Shown one piece after another: positions 8,172 to 17,429 of a DNA stretch of 40,982 bases (position 1 is its first letter; each line of letters opens with the position of its first letter). Source of the stretch: Pseudomonas fluorescens (GTDB taxonomy: Bacteria; Pseudomonadota; Gammaproteobacteria; Pseudomonadales; Pseudomonadaceae); contig NZ_VCNJ01000051.1 in assembly GCF_005938625.1 (NCBI RefSeq), positions 1 through 40,982 on the forward strand. The letters run 5' to 3'. The notes under the pieces were generated by a model that was given only the letters and a program-made list of their open reading frames with translations, made no database searches and was not told the origin of the DNA. Both the position numbers and the translations under genes were made by a program.

Positions 8172-10016
8172 ATGGCAAAGCCTCCGAAGAAAATCTCTGT
8201 GACAGCAGCAGCTGATACAACGGTTACAACAAGACCGGTGCAATCAGGCTCTGGCAGCCGCATCACCACAAACGCGCCCGACACCCCACTGTCAGGTATC
8301 GATTCAACCACAGGGTCACCAGGACCGAGTACCACTCGCCAGCCTGCCATCATCGTCAACGAGATCCCCGATTCCTACAGTGCCGCGCGCAATGCAATTG
8401 CCTGGCCTGAGAATCGATTGAACGAACTGACGCCGAGCGCAGAAAACAACGGCTTGTTCACCGGCCCGGATCAGCGCACCTACGCGCAAATCGGCAGCGA
8501 AGGCCGGTTCGTCGTCGAGCGGGATTTGTACGGCAACTATTACGTTCCACTGACCTTTGCGCCCGGTGTTCCCGGCCCGGTGCTGACCAGAATGGAAGGC
8601 CAGGCCAGTTGGCACATCCAGCGACCCGGCTGGCAATCAACACAGACTCGGGCCGGTACTCCTGCCCTGGCACATGCGCTTTCCTACCTGGCACCTGATG
8701 ACGCCAACACGTTGACCAAAGCAGAACTCTCAACGGCTGGCATCCGTTACAACAAGCGCAAACACACCTTCGTCGATACGGCTGAAGGCACGGTCATGGT
8801 CCGTAGAAACGAACAAGGGGAGTATCAATATAGCTCTGCGACGACCCGAGACGTGCTTGATGTCTACTTTGAACAGATTCCCGGTTCGACACTCTGGCGC
8901 CGAAAAACACCGGACTCGCCAGCCCATGAAACGCCCGTTGCAGGCCGACCTCGGCCAATCCTCGAACCGGACGAACCGCAACCCGGCCCAAGCAAACGAG
9001 CGCGGCTCGGTGCCCCCGAAGATCCAGCAAGACCCATAACCCTCCAGACCAACGCCCCCGCCGAGCAAACACCGTTTTTCTGGTTGTCCTGGGGGCATCT
9101 GAACAAACCGTCCACGGGGGAGTCCGTTCAGCTCGGCTGGTTCCATTATCCGATTGTGCCCACTGGCTCCAATCCCACGCCAAAAGTCTACTTTGTGCAG
9201 CATCCCGACTTTGCGCCAACACACTTCGAGGCGTTCGAACACATGCTGCTGACAGCGCCTGCCATGCAGCCTGTAGCAACGTTTCGCATCGGTAACGATC
9301 CGGGCGAAATACACCCCGGCAAACGTTTCTTCGATGAGCCGATCTCGCAATCCGTTGCCAATACCTTCCCCGATTTTTCCGACGCCACTGCTCGCAGCGT
9401 CGCCAGAAGACTGTTCGAACTCGCGGACAACTCACCGGTGATTACCGGCACCGGGCTGGTCAATATTCAGGCCGTCCTGCATCAGTGGAAACAAAGGCCG
9501 TTTCCCACCGCACCTGCTTACGCCGATCCGCTGAACATGCTGGCGATAGCGCCAGACATCGATGTCGGCGGTAAAAAAATCATCCCGATGCCGTCCCAGG
9601 TCGACAGTGAACTGCAACGGCTCACCTTCGATCCCAAGCGATTCCCCACGGAGTGGAATCACTACAAAACCTATCCGACGGACCTGAACCTCAGACGCCT
9701 GCTCGGTGCCCTGTTGGTGCGCAGTGGCTACGACGTTTTCCCCCTGACTCACGAACATCGTATGCCAACGCTGGTATTCAGGCGGGCCACCCATGACCAG
9801 GTTTACTTCATGAAACTGGGCGCAGTTGAACATGTCGGCCTGTCGCACACTCCCGGCAACGAGCTGGCAGACGCAAGCTTGCCCGACAGGATTGGCAACG
9901 ATGCATTTGTTGCCCTGACAACAGCCACCGCACAAAACAAAGTGGTGTGGCTCATTGGCGGTGTCTTGAAGGTCGAGTCGAATCCGGATTCGGTATTCAT
10001 TATCCGAGAGCGCTAA
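8172..10016 (+). CDS. Island paralog 1, unknown function, two-module form
   Basis: A 614-residue protein of a family I do not recognise; first of five tandem paralogs. It starts with the shared tag MAKPPKK, then a Ser/Thr/Pro-rich probably disordered segment to about 60. Module A is at about 94-154 (GLFTGPDQRTYAQIG to WHIQRP). A related module B is at about 190-245 (GIRYNKRKHTFVDTAEGTV to LWRRK). Next comes PGPSKRARL at about 271-279, resembling a nuclear localisation signal. The C-terminal half carries landmarks shared with the others: YFVQHPDFAPTHFEAFEHML, ITGTGL, LTFDPKRFPTEWNHY, LRRLLGALLVRSGYDVFP and a final SVFIIRER. It has no signal peptide, membrane helix or cysteine. Its start lacks a good ribosome binding site. 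Confidence 0.6.
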   Translation: MAKPPKKISVTAAADTTVTTRPVQSGSGSRITTNAPDTPLSGIDSTTGSPGPSTTRQPAIIVNEIPDSYSAARNAIAWPENRLNELTPSAENNGLFTGPDQRTYAQIGSEGRFVVERDLYGNYYVPLTFAPGVPGPVLTRMEGQASWHIQRPGWQSTQTRAGTPALAHALSYLAPDDANTLTKAELSTAGIRYNKRKHTFVDTAEGTVMVRRNEQGEYQYSSATTRDVLDVYFEQIPGSTLWRRKTPDSPAHETPVAGRPRPILEPDEPQPGPSKRARLGAPEDPARPITLQTNAPAEQTPFFWLSWGHLNKPSTGESVQLGWFHYPIVPTGSNPTPKVYFVQHPDFAPTHFEAFEHMLLTAPAMQPVATFRIGNDPGEIHPGKRFFDEPISQSVANTFPDFSDATARSVARRLFELADNSPVITGTGLVNIQAVLHQWKQRPFPTAPAYADPLNMLAIAPDIDVGGKKIIPMPSQVDSELQRLTFDPKRFPTEWNHYKTYPTDLNLRRLLGALLVRSGYDVFPLTHEHRMPTLVFRRATHDQVYFMKLGAVEHVGLSHTPGNELADASLPDRIGNDAFVALTTATAQNKVVWLIGGVLKVESNPDSVFIIRER

Positions 10017-10029
10017 GTTCCCTCTCCAA

Positions 10030-10054
10030 CTCTCGCCGGCTCTGCCGGTGAGAG
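10030..10054 (+). terminator. Strong hairpin after paralog 1
   Basis: CTCTC (10030) pairs GAGAG (10050) and CCGGC (10036) pairs GCCGG (10044) around a TCT loop. A short T-stretch follows only after 10 bases, so it may terminate weakly or stabilise the upstream mRNA. The 246-bp spacer shows nothing else. Confidence 0.45.
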
Positions 10055-10262
10055 CGGACTGGTTTCTCGAAATCCTCGTAACACCTCGCAGCACTTGCCC
10101 TCGGATCAATACATATATACCGCACGCCTTGGTGACCTTTTGCCGAACATCACTCCCTTGAAGCCAACGGGTCAGGCGAACGCGATGTCGCGCAAGCGCA
10201 CATCGAGTCAGCTTGTTGATACGCCGGCCTACCACTGATCAGCGAATCATCGGAGCAATTCA

Positions 10263-11921
10263 ATGGCAAAACCACCCAAGAAAATTCCTCGGGCCACATC
10301 ACCGGAAACGTCCGTGACCTCGACCAATCCTGTGCTGAATCCACTCGGAGCACTTCCCGGTGAAACAGGGCATGCCGAGCCGAGCGGGACGACCGGCAAT
10401 CCGCTGTCCGATGCCTATTCCCCACACGCGTCGCCAAACGCAGCCGCCGCCCGTCCCAGCGTCATCATCAGACCTGCACTGAGCCGGGAAAGCCAATTGG
10501 GCCTATCGCGCGCAGCGGAGTGGGTGAGGCAGCACTCCATCGAAGTGCAACCGTCCGCGCATGCCGGCACGTCCATGAGTGAAGCACCGCCGCAGCCGGT
10601 CTTCATCAACACCGAATCGGCAAGCCAACTCAAATTGCAGGTTAGTACCGCAGAGGGGTTTCGATACGACAAACACAAAAAGGCCTATGTCGAAATGCAC
10701 GGCGGCATGGTCATGGTGGGCAAAACCCTGGACGGCTGGCGACAGACCCATGCCGGGGAATCGACTCCGACGGGGGAGCGGGTTGAACAGATTCCGGGCA
10801 CCAGACTCTGGCGTGAACTTGACGCGACGCAACAAGGCCCGCACTCCGTCACCGATCCGGGGAGACGTCCCGGCCTGGACGAGCACGCTTATGCCGCGAT
10901 CAATGCCAGCACGTTGGTCGAACAGCTTTTCTCCCGACAAAACGTCGCCCTGGACCTATCCGCAGGCCAATGGAAAAACTGGGGAAAAACCATCAAGCCC
11001 GACTCGGGCGAGTCGATAGAGATCGACGGGCAACATTACCCGATCATCGCTCAAGGTCTGCGAGCCGACACCGGGCTGGTCTACTTGCAACACCCCGGTT
11101 TTTCACCGGACAGCTATGACGCTTTCGAAAACATGTTACGCCATGAGCCCTCGCGACAGCCGAAATGGGCGCTGAAACACCAAGGCCAATGGAAGGTTCT
11201 GGACAACCATCCGCCGTTCGCAATGTCCGCCACCCAATATGTTTCCACCGCGTACAACTACCTGTCGGAACATTCGACCAACAACCTCGCCAGAGCGGTA
11301 TTCGATCGAGTTTCTCTACCTCAGGGAGTGAACGCTCACGGACTTTCAGTGATGGCACTGACCTTTCGTCACTGGATCGATCGAGTCAATAACGAAGCCC
11401 CCATGCACGGTCTGTCGGACCCATTGGTGATGCTTGCAAAACTGCCGACACCGCCCGGCAGCCTGGCGGGTGGCGGATTACTCACCTTGCCTGCGCACGA
11501 TTCAGTCGGGCTGCAGCGTCTGGATTTCAATCCGAAACGGTTTCCTCAGGAATGGGCCGTGTATGCAGCGGCGCCGACCGCAGGCAGTCTGCGCGCATTA
11601 CTGGTGAGCGTCCTGCAGCACAACGGTTACAGCATCAACCCAACCACGCGCCGGCTCAGTGAAGGCGCCTTGATCTTTCACCGCTCAGGCGTTGCCGCAG
11701 TCTTCGTGCTGAAGCTGCCCCCCATCACTGGAAATCAGGTGCCTCGCACTACGCCCGCCGGACACGAGCTCACCGATCCGGCTTTTCAGAGCCGGCTCAG
11801 CACCGCGCAGAAACAGCAGTTGGACAGCCACCTGGCGCATACCGAAGTCATCTATCTGGTCGGGGGCCTGCAACAGATATCCCCCGACAACCCGACGCTC
11901 TTCATTGTGCGGGAGGGGTGA
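10263..11921 (+). CDS. Island paralog 2, unknown function, one-module form
   Basis: A 552-residue paralog with the tag MAKPPKK and a long Pro/Ser/Thr-rich N-terminal stretch. It lacks module A and the KRxR motif; module B is present at about 140-180 (FRYDKHKKAYVEMHGGMVMV to IPGTRLWRE). The C-terminal half is close to that of paralog 3: IEIDGQHYPI, LVYLQHPGFSPDSYDAFENML, LQRLDFNPKRFPQEWAVY, VFVLKLPP, VIYLVGG and TLFIVREG. It has no cysteine, signal peptide or membrane helix. A CGGAG lies a few bases before the ATG. The missing first module looks like a clean domain loss, not decay, because the frame is open throughout. Confidence 0.6.
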   Translation: MAKPPKKIPRATSPETSVTSTNPVLNPLGALPGETGHAEPSGTTGNPLSDAYSPHASPNAAAARPSVIIRPALSRESQLGLSRAAEWVRQHSIEVQPSAHAGTSMSEAPPQPVFINTESASQLKLQVSTAEGFRYDKHKKAYVEMHGGMVMVGKTLDGWRQTHAGESTPTGERVEQIPGTRLWRELDATQQGPHSVTDPGRRPGLDEHAYAAINASTLVEQLFSRQNVALDLSAGQWKNWGKTIKPDSGESIEIDGQHYPIIAQGLRADTGLVYLQHPGFSPDSYDAFENMLRHEPSRQPKWALKHQGQWKVLDNHPPFAMSATQYVSTAYNYLSEHSTNNLARAVFDRVSLPQGVNAHGLSVMALTFRHWIDRVNNEAPMHGLSDPLVMLAKLPTPPGSLAGGGLLTLPAHDSVGLQRLDFNPKRFPQEWAVYAAAPTAGSLRALLVSVLQHNGYSINPTTRRLSEGALIFHRSGVAAVFVLKLPPITGNQVPRTTPAGHELTDPAFQSRLSTAQKQQLDSHLAHTEVIYLVGGLQQISPDNPTLFIVREG

Positions 11922-12004
11922 CCGTCTCCGAGCGCTGAACGGATCACCCGCAGTTTTCCGGGAAGCATCCGCCCCCTCACCTTTGCATTTTCGAGATTGA
12001 ATCA

Positions 12005-13858
12005 ATGGTCAAACCACCCAAGCGCGCGGCGGGTGTTACTCCGCCCGAAATCCGTCCAAATACCGGTAGCACTGGCCCCAGACTTCCGGGCGAACACCAG
12101 GCAACCCTAGAGTCCTCTTCTGGTCTGCCGGGCGCCCCTGCACATCATCCGTCGGTCCAGGTCAACGAAATACCTGCCTCCCACTTGCTGTCAGTTGAGG
12201 CAGCTCTGCGATCAATCACCTGGCCTGCCGATCAAGTACACCTGTTACAGCGTCTGGATGCCGACAGCGGACTGTTCACCAGCCCGGATGGCAAGTTGTA
12301 TGCCCATGTTGAAAACGAAGGGCATCTGCTGGTCGAGAGCCATCGCGATGGTCGCTACCAGATTCCCTTCAACTTCACCCCACATCTGCCCGGCCCGTTC
12401 CTGATCAAGACAGAACGTCAAACCCTCTGGACGTTCGAACGACCAAACTGGCTGGCGCACAATTCAGAGCGCGACAGACGCAATGCGGCCGCTGAAGGAC
12501 TTCCTGCGGAACAGCCGATCTATCTCGCCCCCGACGCCGCCGCCCTGCTCTCTCCTGCCCTGCACACAGCGAGCGGAATCCGCTACGACAAACACCGCAA
12601 AACCTATGTCGACACAGCACAAGGAACCGTGATGGTGCGTAGGAACACCGCCGGTGAATATCAACAAACCTCCGCGACAGTCCGCGATGTTTCCGCCTTA
12701 TTGTTCGAACAGATTCCCGGGACGCGGCTGTGGCGTCGCAAGAACGATGTCACGCATTCTGTCGCGCAGCGTTCGTCACCGGAAAAACGCCAGGCCCCGA
12801 CCGACATGCCGCAACCAACGGCCGGCCCAAGCAAGCGACTGCACCTGGAAGAAAGCCCTGACGCTACCCAAGCGCTGACCGAGAGCTTGCTGTCCGCCAA
12901 TCCCGACGCGATCAATTTGAGTTTCGGCTTATGGCGAAACTGGGGACAACGTGTCCGACCACAACTGGGCCAGCATATCGAGATCGACGGCCAGCATTAC
13001 CGGGTGATGCAACAGGATTTGGGCGCCAACCCACGACTGGTTTATCTACAACATCCATTGTTCTCACCTGCCTTGTATGACGCTTTCGAATACATGCTGC
13101 GGGATAACCCGTCGTTGCAGCCTAAATGGGCGGTAAAAGGAACAAACCAGTGGACGGTACTCGACAGCGTGGTTCCCTTCGAGATGCCGATCACCCAGTA
13201 CATCTGCAGAACCTTCAAATATTTGTCGGATCAATCGGTCAACTCACTCGCCCGGGCCATGTTCAATCAGGCAAATCGATCCGAAATCATCATTGCCCCC
13301 GGATTGGCGTTGCTCAACCAGGTGTTTCGTTACTGGGCAAACCGAGATATGCGCAGAGCACCGCAACGAGAACTTGTTGATCCGCTATTAATGCTGCGCC
13401 CGCTTGCCGGAGCCGAAGAAACCCTGGCGATTCCTTCCTCGCTGGGTGAAGGCTTGATGCGACTGGATTTTGATCCGGGACGCTTCCCCCGACACTGGAA
13501 CGAGTACGCCGCTGCTCGCACTGTGCCCAATCTGCGAAGACTGTTCAGGCAGATTCTGGAAGATGACGGCTACGTGGTGAACAACTCGGCGGATTTCTCG
13601 GGTGAGAACGAACTGCTGTTTCACCGGGAAAAAATCGACCATGTGTTTGTGCTGAAACTGCCGCTTGTTATCAACGGAAGACTAAAGCGATTTGAACCTG
13701 AACAATTTCACCTCAGTGAAGTTGGCGTGCAGACCTCCGCGAATGAACAAAAGCCATTGTCGATGTACAGCCAGGAAAAAAAGCTCAGTTACTTGCTGGG
13801 TGGAACCCAGACAGATGTTCTGGGGCAAACAACGCTGTTTATTTTCAAAGACAAATAA
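12005..13858 (+). CDS. Island paralog 3, unknown function, two-module form
   Basis: A 617-residue paralog starting 83 bases after paralog 2. The tag here is MVKPPKR. Module A (GLFTSPDGKLYAHVENEG to LWTFERP, about 95-155) and module B (GIRYDKHRKTYVDTAQGTV to LWRRK) are both present and clearly related to each other. AGPSKRLHL stands at about 272, where paralogs 1 and 4 have GPSKRAR. C-terminal landmarks: HIEIDGQHYRV, LVYLQHPLFSPALYDAFEYM, LMRLDFDPGRFPRHWNEY, LRRLFRQILEDDGYVV and HVFVLKLP, ending TLFIFKDK. The function is unknown. The short gap to its neighbours suggests that paralogs 2, 3 and 4 are co-transcribed. Confidence 0.6.
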   Translation: MVKPPKRAAGVTPPEIRPNTGSTGPRLPGEHQATLESSSGLPGAPAHHPSVQVNEIPASHLLSVEAALRSITWPADQVHLLQRLDADSGLFTSPDGKLYAHVENEGHLLVESHRDGRYQIPFNFTPHLPGPFLIKTERQTLWTFERPNWLAHNSERDRRNAAAEGLPAEQPIYLAPDAAALLSPALHTASGIRYDKHRKTYVDTAQGTVMVRRNTAGEYQQTSATVRDVSALLFEQIPGTRLWRRKNDVTHSVAQRSSPEKRQAPTDMPQPTAGPSKRLHLEESPDATQALTESLLSANPDAINLSFGLWRNWGQRVRPQLGQHIEIDGQHYRVMQQDLGANPRLVYLQHPLFSPALYDAFEYMLRDNPSLQPKWAVKGTNQWTVLDSVVPFEMPITQYICRTFKYLSDQSVNSLARAMFNQANRSEIIIAPGLALLNQVFRYWANRDMRRAPQRELVDPLLMLRPLAGAEETLAIPSSLGEGLMRLDFDPGRFPRHWNEYAAARTVPNLRRLFRQILEDDGYVVNNSADFSGENELLFHREKIDHVFVLKLPLVINGRLKRFEPEQFHLSEVGVQTSANEQKPLSMYSQEKKLSYLLGGTQTDVLGQTTLFIFKDK

Positions 13859-13899
13859 CCCATCCAGACAGTGGCCATGAATCGCCTAGAGACACTTCA

Positions 13900-15771
13900 A
13901 TGACTAAATCCACGAAAATCACTGTTCGTCCTGTTTCACCTGACACGTCCACCCTGACCAGATCCGATACTGTCACTGGCAGCGGAAGAAACACCGGCAG
14001 TCCTGACACTTCTGCGCCAGACAGCCATCGACTGCCCGACACTTCCGGTCTGACCGAGAGGGGCGCCGACATCGTTGTCGAGCCGCGTGTGGTTGTGAAT
14101 TACATCACCGATCCGGTGATCACCGAAGCCAATGCCAGGCTGGCAGAGATTTCCCTGCCAGGCTTGCAGACACACCTGTTACGGCCGCACGAATCCCTCG
14201 ACGGTTTATACCTTGCCCCGGATGGCCAGACGTATGCCCATCTGGAAGAAGGCGGTTATTACCGGGCCGAACTCAACACCGACGGTGATTACCAGATCCC
14301 CTGGCCCGCAGCACCGGGGGTGACACCGCCGATTCTGAGGAAAATCGCAGGCCAGCCGCGCTGGCGCATCGAGGCACAGTGGTACGCGGCCGAGTCTGCA
14401 CCGGGGAGTCTGTTCATGCCTCGACTGACCGCCGAAGATCCGGTAGCGATTTTCCATGTTGACCCAAACCTGGCCACTCTGCTCCCGGCCGTGCATGAAT
14501 CCACGGACGGCATTCGGCAAGGACCACGCGGAAAAACCTACGTCGACCTCGCCGACGGAACCGTCATGATTCGTAAAAGCGCACAAGGCGAATACAAACT
14601 GGCCAGCGCAACGACAATGAACGTGCCCGATATAACCCTCGAACAGATTCCCGGACGATGGCTATGGCGCCGCAAACCGCTGGATGCCGCTGGTGCGCAA
14701 CCCAATCGATCTCCAGCCCATGCCACGCCTGAAGAAACCGGTCCTGGGCCGAGCAAGCGTGCGCGACTGCCTGGCGAGAGTGACCCGCTTGCTCCACGTC
14801 GCCCCATTGAGGACTGGAAAACCTGGGGCACAGCTACGAAACCGTTAGCCGGTGACTTCATTGAAATCGATGGCAAACACTTTTCCATACTTGAACAGCC
14901 AACGCATGCGGTTGACGCCCTGGCCTTTATCAAACACCCGCAGTTTTCCGCGACACGCTTCGATACGTTCGAACAGATGCTACTGACGACGCCTGAGTTA
15001 CAACCCAGGGGCGTGGTGAAGTTGGCGGACAGGTGGACGGGGCGAGGCGGTGAAACATGGAGAATGGTGGAGGGTCTGCCCTTTGGCAAATGCCTGACTC
15101 AATATGTCAGCGATCAGTTCGCCTATCTTTCTTACGCCTCCGCCAACAAAGCTGCACGCGAAATGTTCAATCGAGCCAATCACTCCGACGCAATAACAGG
15201 ACCCGGACTCAATGCTTTGTTCGAGACGTTCAGGTATTGGGAAAACCGTTCGACGTATATGCACGAAAAGAGAGTTTTACGTCAGGACCTGAGCGATCCA
15301 TTGATGCTTCTTTCCCCGCTGCCGACGGACGAAAACGGCTACATGCACATGCCACTGCTGGCCGCTGAGGGCCTACAGAGAATTGACTTCAATGCCCAGT
15401 TGTTTTCTGCATCGCAGTATCAAGTTGATCGCGCGTCAACACGAGATCTGGCGCTAGGTATTCTTAGAGGCCATGGCTACAACGTTTCAACCAGCTTTCG
15501 CAGTAACGCACAAGACGCGCTGCTGATCCAGAGAGCAGGTATTGATAGCGTATTCATTTTGTTCACGGATCGATTCGACAACGCCACCACGCTTGCAACT
15601 GATCCAACTATCTGGCTCAAAAGAAAAGCGCTGGTCAACAAGATTGATCCCGACGATAAAATCACCCTTCAAGATCATCACGCGACCAATAAAATAATCT
15701 ATCTGGCCTGCACTAACATGCGCCTTGCGCCATCGTGGCAAGACAACCTGGTCATCACCCGGCTTCGCTGA
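13900..15771 (+). CDS. Island paralog 4, unknown function, two-module form
   Basis: A 623-residue paralog 41 bases after paralog 3, the tightest spacing in the island. Its tag has drifted to MTKSTKI. Module A (GLYLAPDGQTYAHLEEGG to PRWRIE) and module B (GIRQGPRGKTYVDLADGTV to LWRRK) align well with each other, sharing G..(8).TY..L..G and a closing W-R pair. GPGPSKRARL lies at about 281-290. The C-terminal part is more diverged: RIDFNAQLFSASQYQ replaces the usual RFPxxW block, and the end is NLVITRLR. It has two cysteines, unlike paralogs 1 and 2. The function is unknown. Confidence 0.6.
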   Translation: MTKSTKITVRPVSPDTSTLTRSDTVTGSGRNTGSPDTSAPDSHRLPDTSGLTERGADIVVEPRVVVNYITDPVITEANARLAEISLPGLQTHLLRPHESLDGLYLAPDGQTYAHLEEGGYYRAELNTDGDYQIPWPAAPGVTPPILRKIAGQPRWRIEAQWYAAESAPGSLFMPRLTAEDPVAIFHVDPNLATLLPAVHESTDGIRQGPRGKTYVDLADGTVMIRKSAQGEYKLASATTMNVPDITLEQIPGRWLWRRKPLDAAGAQPNRSPAHATPEETGPGPSKRARLPGESDPLAPRRPIEDWKTWGTATKPLAGDFIEIDGKHFSILEQPTHAVDALAFIKHPQFSATRFDTFEQMLLTTPELQPRGVVKLADRWTGRGGETWRMVEGLPFGKCLTQYVSDQFAYLSYASANKAAREMFNRANHSDAITGPGLNALFETFRYWENRSTYMHEKRVLRQDLSDPLMLLSPLPTDENGYMHMPLLAAEGLQRIDFNAQLFSASQYQVDRASTRDLALGILRGHGYNVSTSFRSNAQDALLIQRAGIDSVFILFTDRFDNATTLATDPTIWLKRKALVNKIDPDDKITLQDHHATNKIIYLACTNMRLAPSWQDNLVITRLR

Positions 15772-15814
15772 CCAAACTATCAACTTGCGCACCAACTTAA
15801 TACCCATTGATACA

Positions 15815-15836
15815 GGACGCTTTGATTGAAGCGTCC
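15815..15836 (+). terminator. Perfect hairpin between paralogs 4 and 5
   Basis: GGACGCTT (15815-15822) and AAGCGTCC (15829-15836) form an 8-bp stem with a 6-nt loop, 44 bases past the paralog 4 stop. No strong T-run follows, so termination efficiency is unclear. Confidence 0.45.
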
Positions 15837-15909
15837 GACTTTGGCATGAAAAAAATAAACGCAGCGCCTCGACGATTAATTTTACCGACATCTTTACGGA
15901 ACAACGGCA

Positions 15910-17400
15910 ATGACTAAACCGCCAAAGAAAGTTCATATTCCCGACTCACGCAAACCGACCCCGATCATTGAATCGGAATCGGATCACACAACAGCTCAGC
16001 GATACCCCGACAATCATGTCAACCGATCCTTGCCGGCTCCCGGTCCTTCGTCCGCACTTCAAATGCACGACCCGTCGCAAGTGGCCTCGCATTCCAGTTC
16101 TGTCCGGGTTTTCGAAATGGCTGATCAGGCACCCGGGGTGGACAAGGGAAGTGATGTTCCGAAAATGACGATTCAAATGCCCGCGCCCCTGTTGCCGGAA
16201 CAATTGGCCATGCTTGCCAATGAACCGTACTCCCCTGAGGGGCTTCGCTACGACCAGCGCGCAAGGCCGTACGCCGACCTGCAAGAAGGTACGTTTCTGG
16301 TACGCAAGGACGGGCGGAAAAGCTACAAGATTTCCTCAATCAACACGACTTACGGCCTACCGATAGAACGCATCCAGCTTACAAATCTTTGGAAGAAAAG
16401 AGACGCCTCTACGACCCGGCCTGAAACCCAACTTAAAACCGTGTCTGTCACCAGGCCCGATTGGGAAAACTGGGGCAAGGACACTCTCCCCCAAGAAGCC
16501 GACTCCATAGAGATTGAAGGTCGTCACTTCGTCATCGTCCCGCAAAAACGCAACAGCTACACCAGTTTTGCCTACCTCAAGCATCCGGATTTTTCTCCGG
16601 GCAGTTACGAAGCATTCGAACAGATGCTGGGCAGCAATCTCGACCTGCAACCAAGGCGAGCTGAAAGATTCCGCCTTCGCTGGAGTGTTGTGGAGCCGCT
16701 TGCCTACCGAAAGAAGCTGGTTGAAACAGTCACCGAGTGCTTCTCGTACTTGAGTGATCAAACCTCGACCAATATTGCCCGCGCGGTATTTGACCGGGCC
16801 AACAATTTTGCTCCCGTCATGCAGGGAGAAGGCTTGGCAGTGCTGCACGACACCCTCAAGGTCTGGCTGACAAAAAGCGTCTCCCGCTCTGCGAGACGCG
16901 ACCTTGCCGACCCTCTGGTGATGTTGCCGGAACTCCCCGCTCGATGGAGCGCAGATCTGACGCAACGGTCGATGTCCCTACCTTCTCCCCACTCAACTGC
17001 GTTACTGCGAATTGACTACGACCTTCGCAAAGTGGAAAACGAACTTTATGAATTGGATAGCCCGGAATTCAGCCTGCGCGGAATGTTTGCCGACATTCTG
17101 GAGGACAACGGCTATCAAGTGGATCGTGACAATCGTCTGTTCAGCGAGGATGCACTGCTCTTTCGCCGGGCGAAAGTGGATGCAGTTTTTATATTGAAGT
17201 TACCTTCTCACAACGAAAGCGCCCACCTGGAGCGGCCGCTCGAGCCTGGCGCAGAACTGCGTGATCCCGCACTCAGCGTACATATCGAGAATTCGCAATG
17301 GCGGCACATGCTCGTCCCGGGAAAAGCCGTCCATCTTGTGGGGGGCGTGCAGCGCGTTGAACCTGATCAGCGAATACTGTTTATCGTCAGGGAGGGCTAG
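15910..17400 (+). CDS. Island paralog 5, unknown function, short one-module form
   Basis: A 496-residue paralog, the shortest. The tag MTKPPKK is intact. Like paralog 2 it has only module B (LRYDQRARPYADLQEGTFLV to LTNLWKKR) and no GPSKRAR motif. Conserved C-terminal blocks are WENWGKDTLPQEADSIEIEG, FAYLKHPDFSPGSYEAFEQM, SDQTSTNIARAVFDRAN, LADPLVMLPELP, ALLFRRAKVDAVFILKLP and VHLVGGVQ, ending LFIVREG. The RFPxxW block is lost (LRKVENELYELD). It lies just before the urate genes, which run from the other side. The function is unknown. Confidence 0.6.
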   Translation: MTKPPKKVHIPDSRKPTPIIESESDHTTAQRYPDNHVNRSLPAPGPSSALQMHDPSQVASHSSSVRVFEMADQAPGVDKGSDVPKMTIQMPAPLLPEQLAMLANEPYSPEGLRYDQRARPYADLQEGTFLVRKDGRKSYKISSINTTYGLPIERIQLTNLWKKRDASTTRPETQLKTVSVTRPDWENWGKDTLPQEADSIEIEGRHFVIVPQKRNSYTSFAYLKHPDFSPGSYEAFEQMLGSNLDLQPRRAERFRLRWSVVEPLAYRKKLVETVTECFSYLSDQTSTNIARAVFDRANNFAPVMQGEGLAVLHDTLKVWLTKSVSRSARRDLADPLVMLPELPARWSADLTQRSMSLPSPHSTALLRIDYDLRKVENELYELDSPEFSLRGMFADILEDNGYQVDRDNRLFSEDALLFRRAKVDAVFILKLPSHNESAHLERPLEPGAELRDPALSVHIENSQWRHMLVPGKAVHLVGGVQRVEPDQRILFIVREG

Positions 17401-17429
17401 AAGCTCGCGCAACACGCGATCATTTGAAT

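Noticed and set aside
8172..17400. Assignment of the five paralogs to dermonecrotic toxin or NEL ubiquitin ligase families
   Set aside because: They resemble parts of large Pseudomonas toxin-like proteins in flavour, but no catalytic motif of those families is visible.
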